From Flavobacteriales bacterium UBA1995 (GTDB lineage Bacteria > Bacteroidota > Bacteroidia > Flavobacteriales_D > Sanyastnellaceae), in assembly GCA_002336475.1 (NCBI GenBank), contig DDCX01000052.1, positions 22,574 to 60,403 of the forward strand: 37,830 bases of DNA. Direction: 5' to 3'. A program made the translations under genes and the position numbers. Within the stretch, counting starts at the first letter, position 1, and every line of letters begins with the position of its first letter. This document shows positions 23,155 to 30,379 of this stretch, piece after piece. The notes under the pieces are model-generated. The model had not been told where the DNA came from, searched no databases, and was given only the letters and a program-made list of their open reading frames with translations.

Positions 23155-26019
23155 TCAAGCCCCCATTGGCTCCATATACAGCTCTATGCTGGGGCAGGTA
23201 CACACCAAATTCCGGTCGCCACGAGCGTTGTCTACCCTTGCGACCGCAGGCCAGAATTTCCGATCCCTGATGCCACGAACAGGATATGCTGCCACCTCGC
23301 GAGAATAGGCATGATTCCACTCAGAAGCCGTGAGCTCACCCGCCGTATGCGGTGCCATAACCAAAGGGTTGTCTTCGTGACTCCAGCGGCCTTCTTCGAT
23401 GGCCTGGATTTCCTCTCGAATGGCGATCATGGCCTCACAAAAACGGTCCAGTTCCTCCAGGGGTTCACTCTCGGTAGGCTCAATCATCAGCGTCCCCGCC
23501 ACAGGCCAACTGACCGTTGGGGCGTGAAAACCATAGTCGATCAGACGCTTGGCAATGTCGGTGACCTCAATGCCTGCAGAGGCTTTAAATGGCCGGCAAT
23601 CCAAGATCATCTCGTGTGCCACCTCTCCGCGGTTGCCTTTGTAGAGGATGTCGTAATGGTCCTCAAGGCGACTGCGCAAGTAATTGGCATTGAGAATCGC
23701 CACTTCCGTGCTTCGCTTCAACCCATCTGGCCCCAACAAACGGATGTAGGCATAGGAAATCAAGTGGATCAAGGCACTGCCAAACGGGGCCGCACTGACC
23801 GCATCAATGCCATGCTCACCGCCCACGGCATCCAACGGATGGCTTGGCAAAAACGGCACCAGGTGCTCCGCCACTCCGATGGGACCCACACCGGGGCCAC
23901 CACCACCATGAGGAATGGCAAAGGTTTTGTGCAAGTTCAGATGACACACATCCGCTCCAATCCTGCCCGGACTGGTAAGTCCAACCTGTGCGTTCATGTT
24001 GGCACCATCCATGTATATCTGGCCCCCGTTGTCGTGCACCACCTTGGTCACTTCCAAAATGTGCTCTTCAAACACCCCGTGTGTAGAGGGGTAGGTGATC
24101 ATCAATGCGCCCAAACGGTCCGAATATTGCTCGGCCTTTTCGGTCAACTCATCGAGGTTGATGTTGCCGTGCTTGTCGCAGCCCACCACCACCACCTTCA
24201 TGCCGCACATCACGGCAGAAGCAGGGTTGGTGCCGTGCGCTGAAGAAGGAATCAAGCACACGTCGCGGTGCTCATCACCCCGAGAAGCGTGGTATGCACG
24301 GATGACCAGTAGGCCACTGTATTCGCCTTGAGCACCACTGTTGGGTTGCAAGCTCATACCAGCAAAACCGGTGATCTCACTCAAGTACCGCTCTAACTCA
24401 TACACCATTTTACGCGTACCGATGGCTTGTTCAGGCGGGCAGAATGGGTGCAGCTGAGCAAATGACGCCCACCCTATGGGCAGCAATTGCGTCGCAGCAT
24501 TGAGCTTCATGGTGCACGAGCCCAACGGAATCATGGCGTGGGTCAAAGACAAGTCTTTGTTCTCCAAATGCTTCAGGTACCGCATCATGGCGGTTTCAGA
24601 CCTGTAAGTATTGAAAACGGGGTGGTTCAAGTAATCAACGGGCCTCAACTGACTGCCCAATGGAGAGGTAAAACCGTCCATGTCCGGCAAAGTCACCGCA
24701 TTGAACCCGAGGACCTCACAAACGTCCTGGAAATCCTCCGGCAAAGTGCATTCGTGGAAGGCCACACCCACGTGAACGCCGTCGGGGAAGTAACGCAAGT
24801 TGATGCCTTTGAGGATGGCTCGCTCCATGACTGCCCCTGCATCCTCCGTGGCAAAAACCACGGTATCGAAGAATTGACCGTGCACTGGTGGATGTCCCGC
24901 GGCCCGTCCTGCATTGGCCAAGGCACACGCCTGGGCATGGATGCGCTCTGCAATGGTGCGCAGTCCCCGCGGTCCATGGTACACCGCGTACATGCTCGCC
25001 ATGACAGCAAGCAGACTCTGGGCGGTGCAAATGTTGCTCGTGGCCTTGTCCCTTCTGATGTGCTGCTCCCTTGTCTGAAGCGCCATGCGGTAAGCCAACT
25101 TGCCCCTTCTGTCCACCGATGCCCCGATCACGCGCCCGGGAATGTTCCGCTTGAAATCAAGACGGGTGGCGAAGAATGCCGCGTGTGGGCCACCATACCC
25201 CATGGGGACACCAAAGCGCTGGCTGCTTCCAACCACCACATCTGCACCCATAGAACCCGGCGATTGAACCAATACGCAGGCCAAAAGGTCCGTAGCCACC
25301 ACCACTTTTACACCGGTCTGGTGCGCCCGATCGATGAGCCCGCTCAACGGTTCCACGCGGCCCGCATCATCGGGGTATTGGACAAAAACCCCGAAGACGT
25401 CTTCGGTGAATTCCATCTCCGCTTCAGCCACCCGGTCAATGCGAATGCCCAAGTGCACCGCCCGGCTTTTCATCACCGTCCAAGTCTGAGGGAAGACATT
25501 TTCGGAGACCATAAAACGGTCGACCCCGGCTTTGGCATCCTTGCGGCTGCGGGAGTTGAACAACATGGTCATCGCCTCTGCTGCCGCTGTTGCTTCATCC
25601 AACAAACTGGCATTGGCCATTTCCATGCCTGTCAAGTCGCAGACCATGGTTTGGAAATTCAGCAAGGCCTCCAGCCGTCCTTGGGCAATCTCTGCCTGAT
25701 ATGGCGTGTAAGCCGTATACCAGCCGGGGTTTTCCAGAACGTTACGGCGGATCACACTGGGCACTTCTGTGGGGCTGTAGCCCATCCCGATGTAATTGCG
25801 GAACAGTTTGTTCTGGGAGGCCAATTGGTCAATGTGCTCCAGGTAAGCCGTCTCAGTCATAGCCTCAGGAACATCGAGCCTGTCGGCCGACAAAATGGCC
25901 TCTGGCACCGTACTTCGAACCAATTCCTCTAAGGAGTTCAGTCCCAATGCAGAGAGCATGCTCTGATGCTCCTCATTGCGGGGACCCATGTGACGCTGTA
26001 AGAAAGCTCCTGAAGCCAT
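23155..26019 (-). CDS. gcvP: glycine dehydrogenase (decarboxylating), P-protein of the glycine cleavage system
   Basis: PLP enzyme that decarboxylates glycine and passes the aminomethyl group to the lipoyl H-protein. At 954 residues it is the single-chain (fused) form. The N-terminal half starts with FLQRHMGPRN and YIGMGYSPTEVPSVI; the C-terminal half holds the active site HLNLHKTFAIPHGGGGPG with PLP lysine K698, and the glycine-rich segment just after it. MIPLGSCTMKLNAATQLLPI and SLQPNSGAQGEYSGL are also standard. The gcvT and gcvH genes are not in the window, as is common in Bacteroidota where gcv genes are dispersed. Start ATG at 26019 gives the usual N-terminus. It is divergent from the UbiA-like gene. 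Confidence 0.97.
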   Translation of the reverse strand: MASGAFLQRHMGPRNEEHQSMLSALGLNSLEELVRSTVPEAILSADRLDVPEAMTETAYLEHIDQLASQNKLFRNYIGMGYSPTEVPSVIRRNVLENPGWYTAYTPYQAEIAQGRLEALLNFQTMVCDLTGMEMANASLLDEATAAAEAMTMLFNSRSRKDAKAGVDRFMVSENVFPQTWTVMKSRAVHLGIRIDRVAEAEMEFTEDVFGVFVQYPDDAGRVEPLSGLIDRAHQTGVKVVVATDLLACVLVQSPGSMGADVVVGSSQRFGVPMGYGGPHAAFFATRLDFKRNIPGRVIGASVDRRGKLAYRMALQTREQHIRRDKATSNICTAQSLLAVMASMYAVYHGPRGLRTIAERIHAQACALANAGRAAGHPPVHGQFFDTVVFATEDAGAVMERAILKGINLRYFPDGVHVGVAFHECTLPEDFQDVCEVLGFNAVTLPDMDGFTSPLGSQLRPVDYLNHPVFNTYRSETAMMRYLKHLENKDLSLTHAMIPLGSCTMKLNAATQLLPIGWASFAQLHPFCPPEQAIGTRKMVYELERYLSEITGFAGMSLQPNSGAQGEYSGLLVIRAYHASRGDEHRDVCLIPSSAHGTNPASAVMCGMKVVVVGCDKHGNINLDELTEKAEQYSDRLGALMITYPSTHGVFEEHILEVTKVVHDNGGQIYMDGANMNAQVGLTSPGRIGADVCHLNLHKTFAIPHGGGGPGVGPIGVAEHLVPFLPSHPLDAVGGEHGIDAVSAAPFGSALIHLISYAYIRLLGPDGLKRSTEVAILNANYLRSRLEDHYDILYKGNRGEVAHEMILDCRPFKASAGIEVTDIAKRLIDYGFHAPTVSWPVAGTLMIEPTESEPLEELDRFCEAMIAIREEIQAIEEGRWSHEDNPLVMAPHTAGELTASEWNHAYSREVAAYPVRGIRDRKFWPAVARVDNARGDRNLVCTCPSIELYMEPMGA

Positions 26020-26036
26020 TACACTGATTTAAGTAC

Positions 26037-26044
26037 CAAAAATA
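26037..26044 (-). promoter_or_regulatory. candidate -7 promoter element of gcvP
   Basis: TATTTTTG on the minus strand is a perfect match to TAnnTTTG and stands 17 bases before the gcvP ATG. No clear TTTG -33 element is visible; a CGTTTCG segment (minus 26065-26059) lies 14 bases upstream. Confidence 0.5.
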
Positions 26045-26058
26045 AAAGGGTACAACAT

Positions 26059-26089
26059 CGAAACGCACACACTGTTCATAATCGTTTCG
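26059..26089. promoter_or_regulatory. inverted repeat between gcvP and the UbiA-like gene
   Basis: CGAAACG (26059-26065) and its reverse complement CGTTTCG (26083-26089) are separated by 17 bases and are centred in the divergent gap. Each arm lies 14-16 bases upstream of the candidate -7 element of the gene it faces. It could be an operator or part of the two promoters; seven-base arms can also occur by chance. Confidence 0.3.
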
Positions 26090-26105
26090 TAGGTGTTGGA
26101 TATTC

Positions 26106-26113
26106 TACATTTG
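26106..26113 (+). promoter_or_regulatory. candidate -7 promoter element of the UbiA-like gene
   Basis: TACATTTG is a perfect match to TAnnTTTG and stands six bases before the ATG at 26120, so an mRNA from it would be leaderless or nearly so. This argues for the 26120 start over the GTG at 26093. Confidence 0.45.
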
Positions 26114-26119
26114 AGGGGC

Positions 26120-26983
26120 ATGCGTGGCATTCGATTGCTTTGGTCCAATGCCGTGATATCGGTGGCCGCCGCAGGGTGCGTTTTGCGCTCATGGTGCATG
26201 TCGCATTCTGCCGACATGGCGCCTGTTGTTCCGTGGGGCTTTGCAGCAGGCATAGGCGCCGCAACATGGATCGCCTACACTTGGCAAAGGCACGTTAAAT
26301 CCACACGGCCACGCGGACTTCGTTCCGCCCATCTCCATTGGTTGAACACCCACAAGCGCACGTTGCGGCGGGTTGGTTTATTTATGGTTCCAGCCGCAGT
26401 CCTTCCACTGGCCCACGCCACGGACGTGGCCACGGCAACACTGTCTACAACGCTGCTGCTCTTTGCAGGCCTGGCCTTGGCAGGCCTGCTTACACTCCTT
26501 TACGCCGGGTTGCCTGGCGTTCAAGGTGTCCAACTGGCGATCAGGCGACTGCCCCGCCTCAAGCTGCTTTGGATCGGATTGACCTGGGCCATCATCACGG
26601 CTTTGTGGCCCGTCCTGTTGGATTCAGCGGACCATTCCGTAGGTGGTGTCAACCTGGTGCTGATGATCGGAGAACGGGCACTGGTCATCATGGCACTCAC
26701 CTTGCCCTTTGACTTGAGGGACCGCAAATGGGACCCTGCTTCCATGAAAACACTGCCCCAACTTTGGGGCACGGCCGGAACCCGGTCGGCTGCAGTCATC
26801 ATGCTGGTGGCTGCCGCTCTGGCTTCTATGACTGCCACCGACGGCAACATCGTGTATGGGTTGGGTCCCCTGTTCATGGTGCCCCTAGTGGCCAGCGCTC
26901 ACGAACGACAGCCGCCGTGGTATTTTCTCCTGCTCGATGCGGCCCTCATTGCGGACGCAGCCCTGGTTTTGGCGTTTTCCTGA
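26120..26983 (+). CDS. UbiA-like integral membrane protein, degenerate in the first aspartate motif
   Basis: A 287-residue membrane protein with about seven to eight hydrophobic helices. It resembles the Bacteroidota proteins annotated as UbiA prenyltransferase-like: an N-terminal LLWSNAVISVAAAG helix, a WIAYTWQRHVKS segment where active UbiA enzymes carry NDxxDxxxD, and LPFDLRDRKWDPASMKTLPQLWG, which matches the second DxxxD motif. The missing acidic residues in the first motif suggest it is not a normal prenyltransferase. The ATG at 26120 is preferred; a GTG at 26093 would add nine residues. It is divergent from gcvP and ends three bases from the convergent hemL stop. Function unknown. Confidence 0.7.
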   Translation: MRGIRLLWSNAVISVAAAGCVLRSWCMSHSADMAPVVPWGFAAGIGAATWIAYTWQRHVKSTRPRGLRSAHLHWLNTHKRTLRRVGLFMVPAAVLPLAHATDVATATLSTTLLLFAGLALAGLLTLLYAGLPGVQGVQLAIRRLPRLKLLWIGLTWAIITALWPVLLDSADHSVGGVNLVLMIGERALVIMALTLPFDLRDRKWDPASMKTLPQLWGTAGTRSAAVIMLVAAALASMTATDGNIVYGLGPLFMVPLVASAHERQPPWYFLLLDAALIADAALVLAFS

Positions 26984-26986
26984 GCT

Positions 26987-28309
26987 TCAAGAAAAAGTCA
27001 CGTCCAGCGCTTCTGTAAAGGCAGATACAGAGGCATCAATCACCGCATCACTGTGCGCAGCGCTCACAAAACCGACTTCGTAACCCGAGGGCCCGAGGTA
27101 CACGCCTCTGTCCAGCAAAGCGGCGTGCAGCTTGGAGAAGTAGGCCATGCTATCTGGATCAATTTCGCTGCTTCTGCGGATGTGCACCTGCTCACTAAAG
27201 GCCAACCAAAAGATGCTGCCGCGGGTGAAGATCTTCAAAGGCTGTCCCTTGCGCTCGGCATGGGCTAAAATTGGATCCACCAGACGGCGCGTTCGGCGCT
27301 CCTGGTCCTCATAAAATCCCGGCTTGAGACATTCGGTCAACTGTCCTGCTCCCGCAGCCATGGCCACAGGGTTTCCACTCAACGTTCCCGCTTGATATAC
27401 CGGACCCACCGGAGCCACATGGTCCATGATCTCTGCAGAAGCCGCGTAGGCGCCGACAGGCATGCCTCCTCCAATGATCTTTCCGAAAGCCATCACATCG
27501 GGCTGAATTCCATAGTATTCTGCGGCCCCGCCAAAAGCGACCCTGAATCCACTGATGACCTCATCAAACAGCAACAGCACCCCGTACTTGTCACACAGGT
27601 CACGCACCCCCTGCAAGAACCCGGGGTCCTGAATGAGCAAGCCGTTGTTCGCTGGAATAGGCTCAATGGCAACCACAGCGAGGTCATCTGCATAAGCCTT
27701 CATGGTCGCCTCGAGGGCTTCCAAATCGTTGAGCGGCAACACCAGTGTCTCCCGCGCATAGGCCTCTGGTACGCCAGCAGAAGTGGACGTTCCCAAAGTG
27801 GCAAGACCGCTCCCCGCCTTGACCAGCAAGGCGTCCACATGGCCGTGATAACAGCCGTCAAACTTGAGGATCTTGGACTTGCCTGTCACTCCACGAGCCA
27901 AGCGAATGGCACTCATCGCCGCCTCAGTGCCGCTTGAGACAAAGCGAATGCGCTCGGCAAAAGGGTGGTTGTCCAGAATCAAACCTCCCAACTCATTTTC
28001 AAGCCGCGTCGGCGTTCCAAATGAAGTGCCATTGGCCACTGCGGACATGATGCGCTCTTGAACAGCAGGATGGGCATGGCCCAGAATGAGGGGGCCCCAA
28101 GAACAGCAGAAGTCGATGTACCGCTGACCATCGGCGTCCCAAATGTGGGCACCCTCACCCTTGTCAATGAAGAGCGGCGTGCCCCCTACGGCACCAAACG
28201 CTCGAACAGGGGAATTCACACCTCCAGGAAACCGAAGGCGCGCTTCTTCGAAGAGTGCGGCACTGGCTGTTCGGCTATGTGCGGCAGGGTGTGACGTGGA
28301 TGTGGGCAT
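26987..28309 (-). CDS. hemL: glutamate-1-semialdehyde 2,1-aminomutase
   Basis: PLP enzyme that makes 5-aminolevulinate from glutamate-1-semialdehyde in the C5 route to haem; 440 residues. Family motifs are complete: FPGGVNSPVRAF at the N-terminus, YIDFCCSWGPLILGHAHP, VSSGTEAAMSAIRLAR, KFDGCYHGH, LLFDEVISGFR and MAFGKIIGGGMPVGAY with PLP lysine K277. The C-terminal GVYLGPSGYEVGFVSAAHS distinguishes it from ornithine and other class III aminotransferases. It is transcribed alone, divergent from kynU and convergent with the UbiA-like gene. The remaining haem genes are not in the window. Confidence 0.97.
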   Translation of the reverse strand: MPTSTSHPAAHSRTASAALFEEARLRFPGGVNSPVRAFGAVGGTPLFIDKGEGAHIWDADGQRYIDFCCSWGPLILGHAHPAVQERIMSAVANGTSFGTPTRLENELGGLILDNHPFAERIRFVSSGTEAAMSAIRLARGVTGKSKILKFDGCYHGHVDALLVKAGSGLATLGTSTSAGVPEAYARETLVLPLNDLEALEATMKAYADDLAVVAIEPIPANNGLLIQDPGFLQGVRDLCDKYGVLLLFDEVISGFRVAFGGAAEYYGIQPDVMAFGKIIGGGMPVGAYAASAEIMDHVAPVGPVYQAGTLSGNPVAMAAGAGQLTECLKPGFYEDQERRTRRLVDPILAHAERKGQPLKIFTRGSIFWLAFSEQVHIRRSSEIDPDSMAYFSKLHAALLDRGVYLGPSGYEVGFVSAAHSDAVIDASVSAFTEALDVTFS

Positions 28310-28325
28310 AGGTCGATATTCCGCA

Positions 28326-28333
28326 CGAAATTA
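28326..28333 (-). promoter_or_regulatory. weak candidate -7 element of hemL
   Basis: TAATTTCG on the minus strand has one mismatch to TAnnTTTG and lies 16 bases before the hemL ATG, close to the spacing seen at gcvP. Confidence 0.3.
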
Positions 28334-28384
28334 GCGACCAGTCCCTCGAAGACACGCGCCGATAACCACTCCGTTCCACCGCCC

Positions 28385-29686
28385 ATGCCCCTCAACCACA
28401 ATTGGAACCAAAAAAACGCGTTCCGAGAAGCCGCCCAGCGCTTGGACAAAAGTGACGTGCTCGCTCCATTCCGAGAGCGCTTCCACATCCCTCCGCATGG
28501 CAACGGCACCTCTCTTTATTTTACTGGCAACTCATTGGGCCTCCAGCCCAAGGGCGCCCGTGACATCATCGATGGTGAACTCGACGACTGGCGCCAATAT
28601 GGGGTAGAAGCTCATTTTGAAGGAAGGCGGCCCTGGGTTGCCTATCACCGTGAAGCCACCGCAGACCTCGCTGCCATCGTAGGGGCGCAGCCCGACGAAG
28701 TGGTGGCGATGAACGCCCTGACGGTCAACCTGCACCTCCTCCTGATCTCATTCTACCGGCCCCAGGGCAAGCGCACCAAGCTCATGATCGAAGCCGGGGC
28801 CTTCCCCAGCGACCGGTATGCCGCACTCAGCCAGCTCAGGCTGCACGGGCTCAACCCCGAAGAGCACCTCATCGAAATCACGCCAAGAACGGGAGAGCAC
28901 ACCCTGCGCGCCGAGGACATCACCGCGCGAATCGCCCAAGAGGGGTCCAGCCTCGCTTGTGTCATGCTCTGTGGGGTCCAATACTACACCGGCCAGTGGA
29001 TGCCCATGCGCGAGATCACTGAAGCCGCCCATGCTGCCGGGGCAACCTGCGGGTTCGACCTGGCGCATGCCGCAGGAAATGTGCCCCTGCAACTGCACGA
29101 TTGGAACGTCGATTTTGCGTGTTGGTGTGGTTACAAGTACCTCAACGGAGGGCCCGGATGCACCGCTGGCGCCTTTGTGCATGCGCGGCATGCCAATGAA
29201 CCCGATATGCCACGGCTCGAAGGGTGGTGGGGACATTCGGAAGCACGCCGGTTCAAAATGGAACCCGACTTTGACCTGATGTCTGGTGCAGAAGGTTGGC
29301 AAACCTCCAATGCACCAGTCATGAACATGGCCGCCATGCTGGCGTCACTGGCAGAATTCCGCGCTGCAGGGATGGACCGCATGCGCGAAAAATCCCTAGC
29401 GCTCACAGCTTTCCTAGAAAAAGGAATCCATGCCGTTGCTGCCTCCACCGGCGCATCCCTCGAAATCCTAACGCCCTCAAGCCCCGGAGACCGAGGTTGC
29501 CAACTTTCGGTGGTCGCTCACGGCCATGGCAAAGCTTTGTTTGACCACCTGACTGAACATGGCGTGGTTGTGGATTGGCGTGAACCCGCTGTGATCCGGA
29601 TGGCGCCAGTCCCATTGTACAACTCCTTTGGGGACGTGGCCGAATTCCTCGACATCCTCCACCACGCCCTGAATCAGGACGTGTAA
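28385..29686 (+). CDS. kynU: kynureninase
   Basis: PLP hydrolase of 433 residues that splits kynurenine to anthranilate and alanine, or 3-hydroxykynurenine to 3-hydroxyanthranilate, in tryptophan degradation and NAD synthesis. Motifs: YFTGNSLGLQPKGAR near the N-terminus, VVAMNALTVNLHLLL, GFDLAHAAGNVPLQLHDW with the cofactor-binding aspartate, and WCGYKYLNGGPGC with PLP lysine K251. RLEGWWGHS and the GWQTSNAPV stretch are also typical. It lies nine bases before a KtrA-type gene on the same strand. The downstream enzyme 3-hydroxyanthranilate dioxygenase is encoded at 14909-15445, so the eukaryote-like 3-hydroxy route is likely in use; the dioxygenase and monooxygenase that come first are not in the window. 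Confidence 0.96.
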   Translation: MPLNHNWNQKNAFREAAQRLDKSDVLAPFRERFHIPPHGNGTSLYFTGNSLGLQPKGARDIIDGELDDWRQYGVEAHFEGRRPWVAYHREATADLAAIVGAQPDEVVAMNALTVNLHLLLISFYRPQGKRTKLMIEAGAFPSDRYAALSQLRLHGLNPEEHLIEITPRTGEHTLRAEDITARIAQEGSSLACVMLCGVQYYTGQWMPMREITEAAHAAGATCGFDLAHAAGNVPLQLHDWNVDFACWCGYKYLNGGPGCTAGAFVHARHANEPDMPRLEGWWGHSEARRFKMEPDFDLMSGAEGWQTSNAPVMNMAAMLASLAEFRAAGMDRMREKSLALTAFLEKGIHAVAASTGASLEILTPSSPGDRGCQLSVVAHGHGKALFDHLTEHGVVVDWREPAVIRMAPVPLYNSFGDVAEFLDILHHALNQDV

Positions 29687-29695
29687 ATTGGCCCC

Positions 29696-30379
29696 ATGAA
29701 GAGCATGCGTTATGTCGTGATCGGAATCGGTAAATACGGTTCACGCATTGCATTGGAAATGGCCGGTCGAGGAGCTGAAGTCTTCGCCATCGACTGCGTA
29801 GAAGAGAAAGTCGAGGAGGTGTCAGACGACATTGCCCTGGCCATCACCATGGACTCCACGGACCAGAAAGCCCTCCGGAGCCAGAAACTCGATGAGATGG
29901 ACGCCGCCGTCGTCGCCATCGGAGACAATTTTGAGGCCACGGTATTGACCACACTCAACCTCTTGGACATGGGCATTCCCCGCGTCATTGTGCGGGCTTC
30001 AGGCCCGCACCAAGAGCGCATCTTACGAAGCTTGGGCGTTCAAGAAATTCTAGCGCCTGAAGCGGAGTTTGCCAGCATCGTTGCAGAGCGCTTGATGAAT
30101 CCAAATCTCCGCGGGTTTCTGGAATTGCCAGACGATTATGAAATCGCGGAAATCCAAGCACCTGCTGGTGTTGCCGGACGCAGCTTGGGCGACATTGACC
30201 TCACCGCCCGCTACAACCTGAGGCTGATTACAATCCGACGGACCTATAACGAAGGGGGCGAAAACAAGGAGCACCTCATCGGCATTCCGCGTCCGGACAC
30301 TGTGGTAGAAAAAACAGACACCCTGGTGGTCTTCGGAACGCTAGGGGACGTCAACCGATTCCTCGAGGTCAACGAATAA
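29696..30379 (+). CDS. ktrA: KtrA/TrkA-family potassium uptake regulatory subunit
   Basis: A 227-residue cytoplasmic gating subunit of a Ktr/Trk potassium transporter. Residues 1-125 are an RCK/TrkA-N Rossmann domain with the nucleotide motif VIGIGKYGSRIA (G10, G12, G15) and a later acidic residue in AIDCVEE; residues about 140-225 are a TrkA-C domain with the RSLGDIDLTARYNL segment. One domain pair makes it KtrA-like rather than the doubled TrkA. It follows kynU by nine bases and may be co-transcribed, though no metabolic link is obvious. TAAATTGG just before the ATG is a poor -7-like sequence that overlaps the kynU stop. The ktrB/trkH partner is not in the window. Its last 11 bases overlap the convergent T9SS cargo gene. 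Confidence 0.9.
   Translation: MKSMRYVVIGIGKYGSRIALEMAGRGAEVFAIDCVEEKVEEVSDDIALAITMDSTDQKALRSQKLDEMDAAVVAIGDNFEATVLTTLNLLDMGIPRVIVRASGPHQERILRSLGVQEILAPEAEFASIVAERLMNPNLRGFLELPDDYEIAEIQAPAGVAGRSLGDIDLTARYNLRLITIRRTYNEGGENKEHLIGIPRPDTVVEKTDTLVVFGTLGDVNRFLEVNE

Noticed and set aside
23311..24243. 310-codon open frame on the plus strand
   Set aside because: Antisense of the C-terminal half of gcvP with no family signal.
24487..25932. 481-codon open frame on the plus strand
   Set aside because: It lies wholly antisense to gcvP, whose product is complete and conserved. The translated antisense product is rich in H, Q and R and resembles no family, as is common opposite GC-rich genes.
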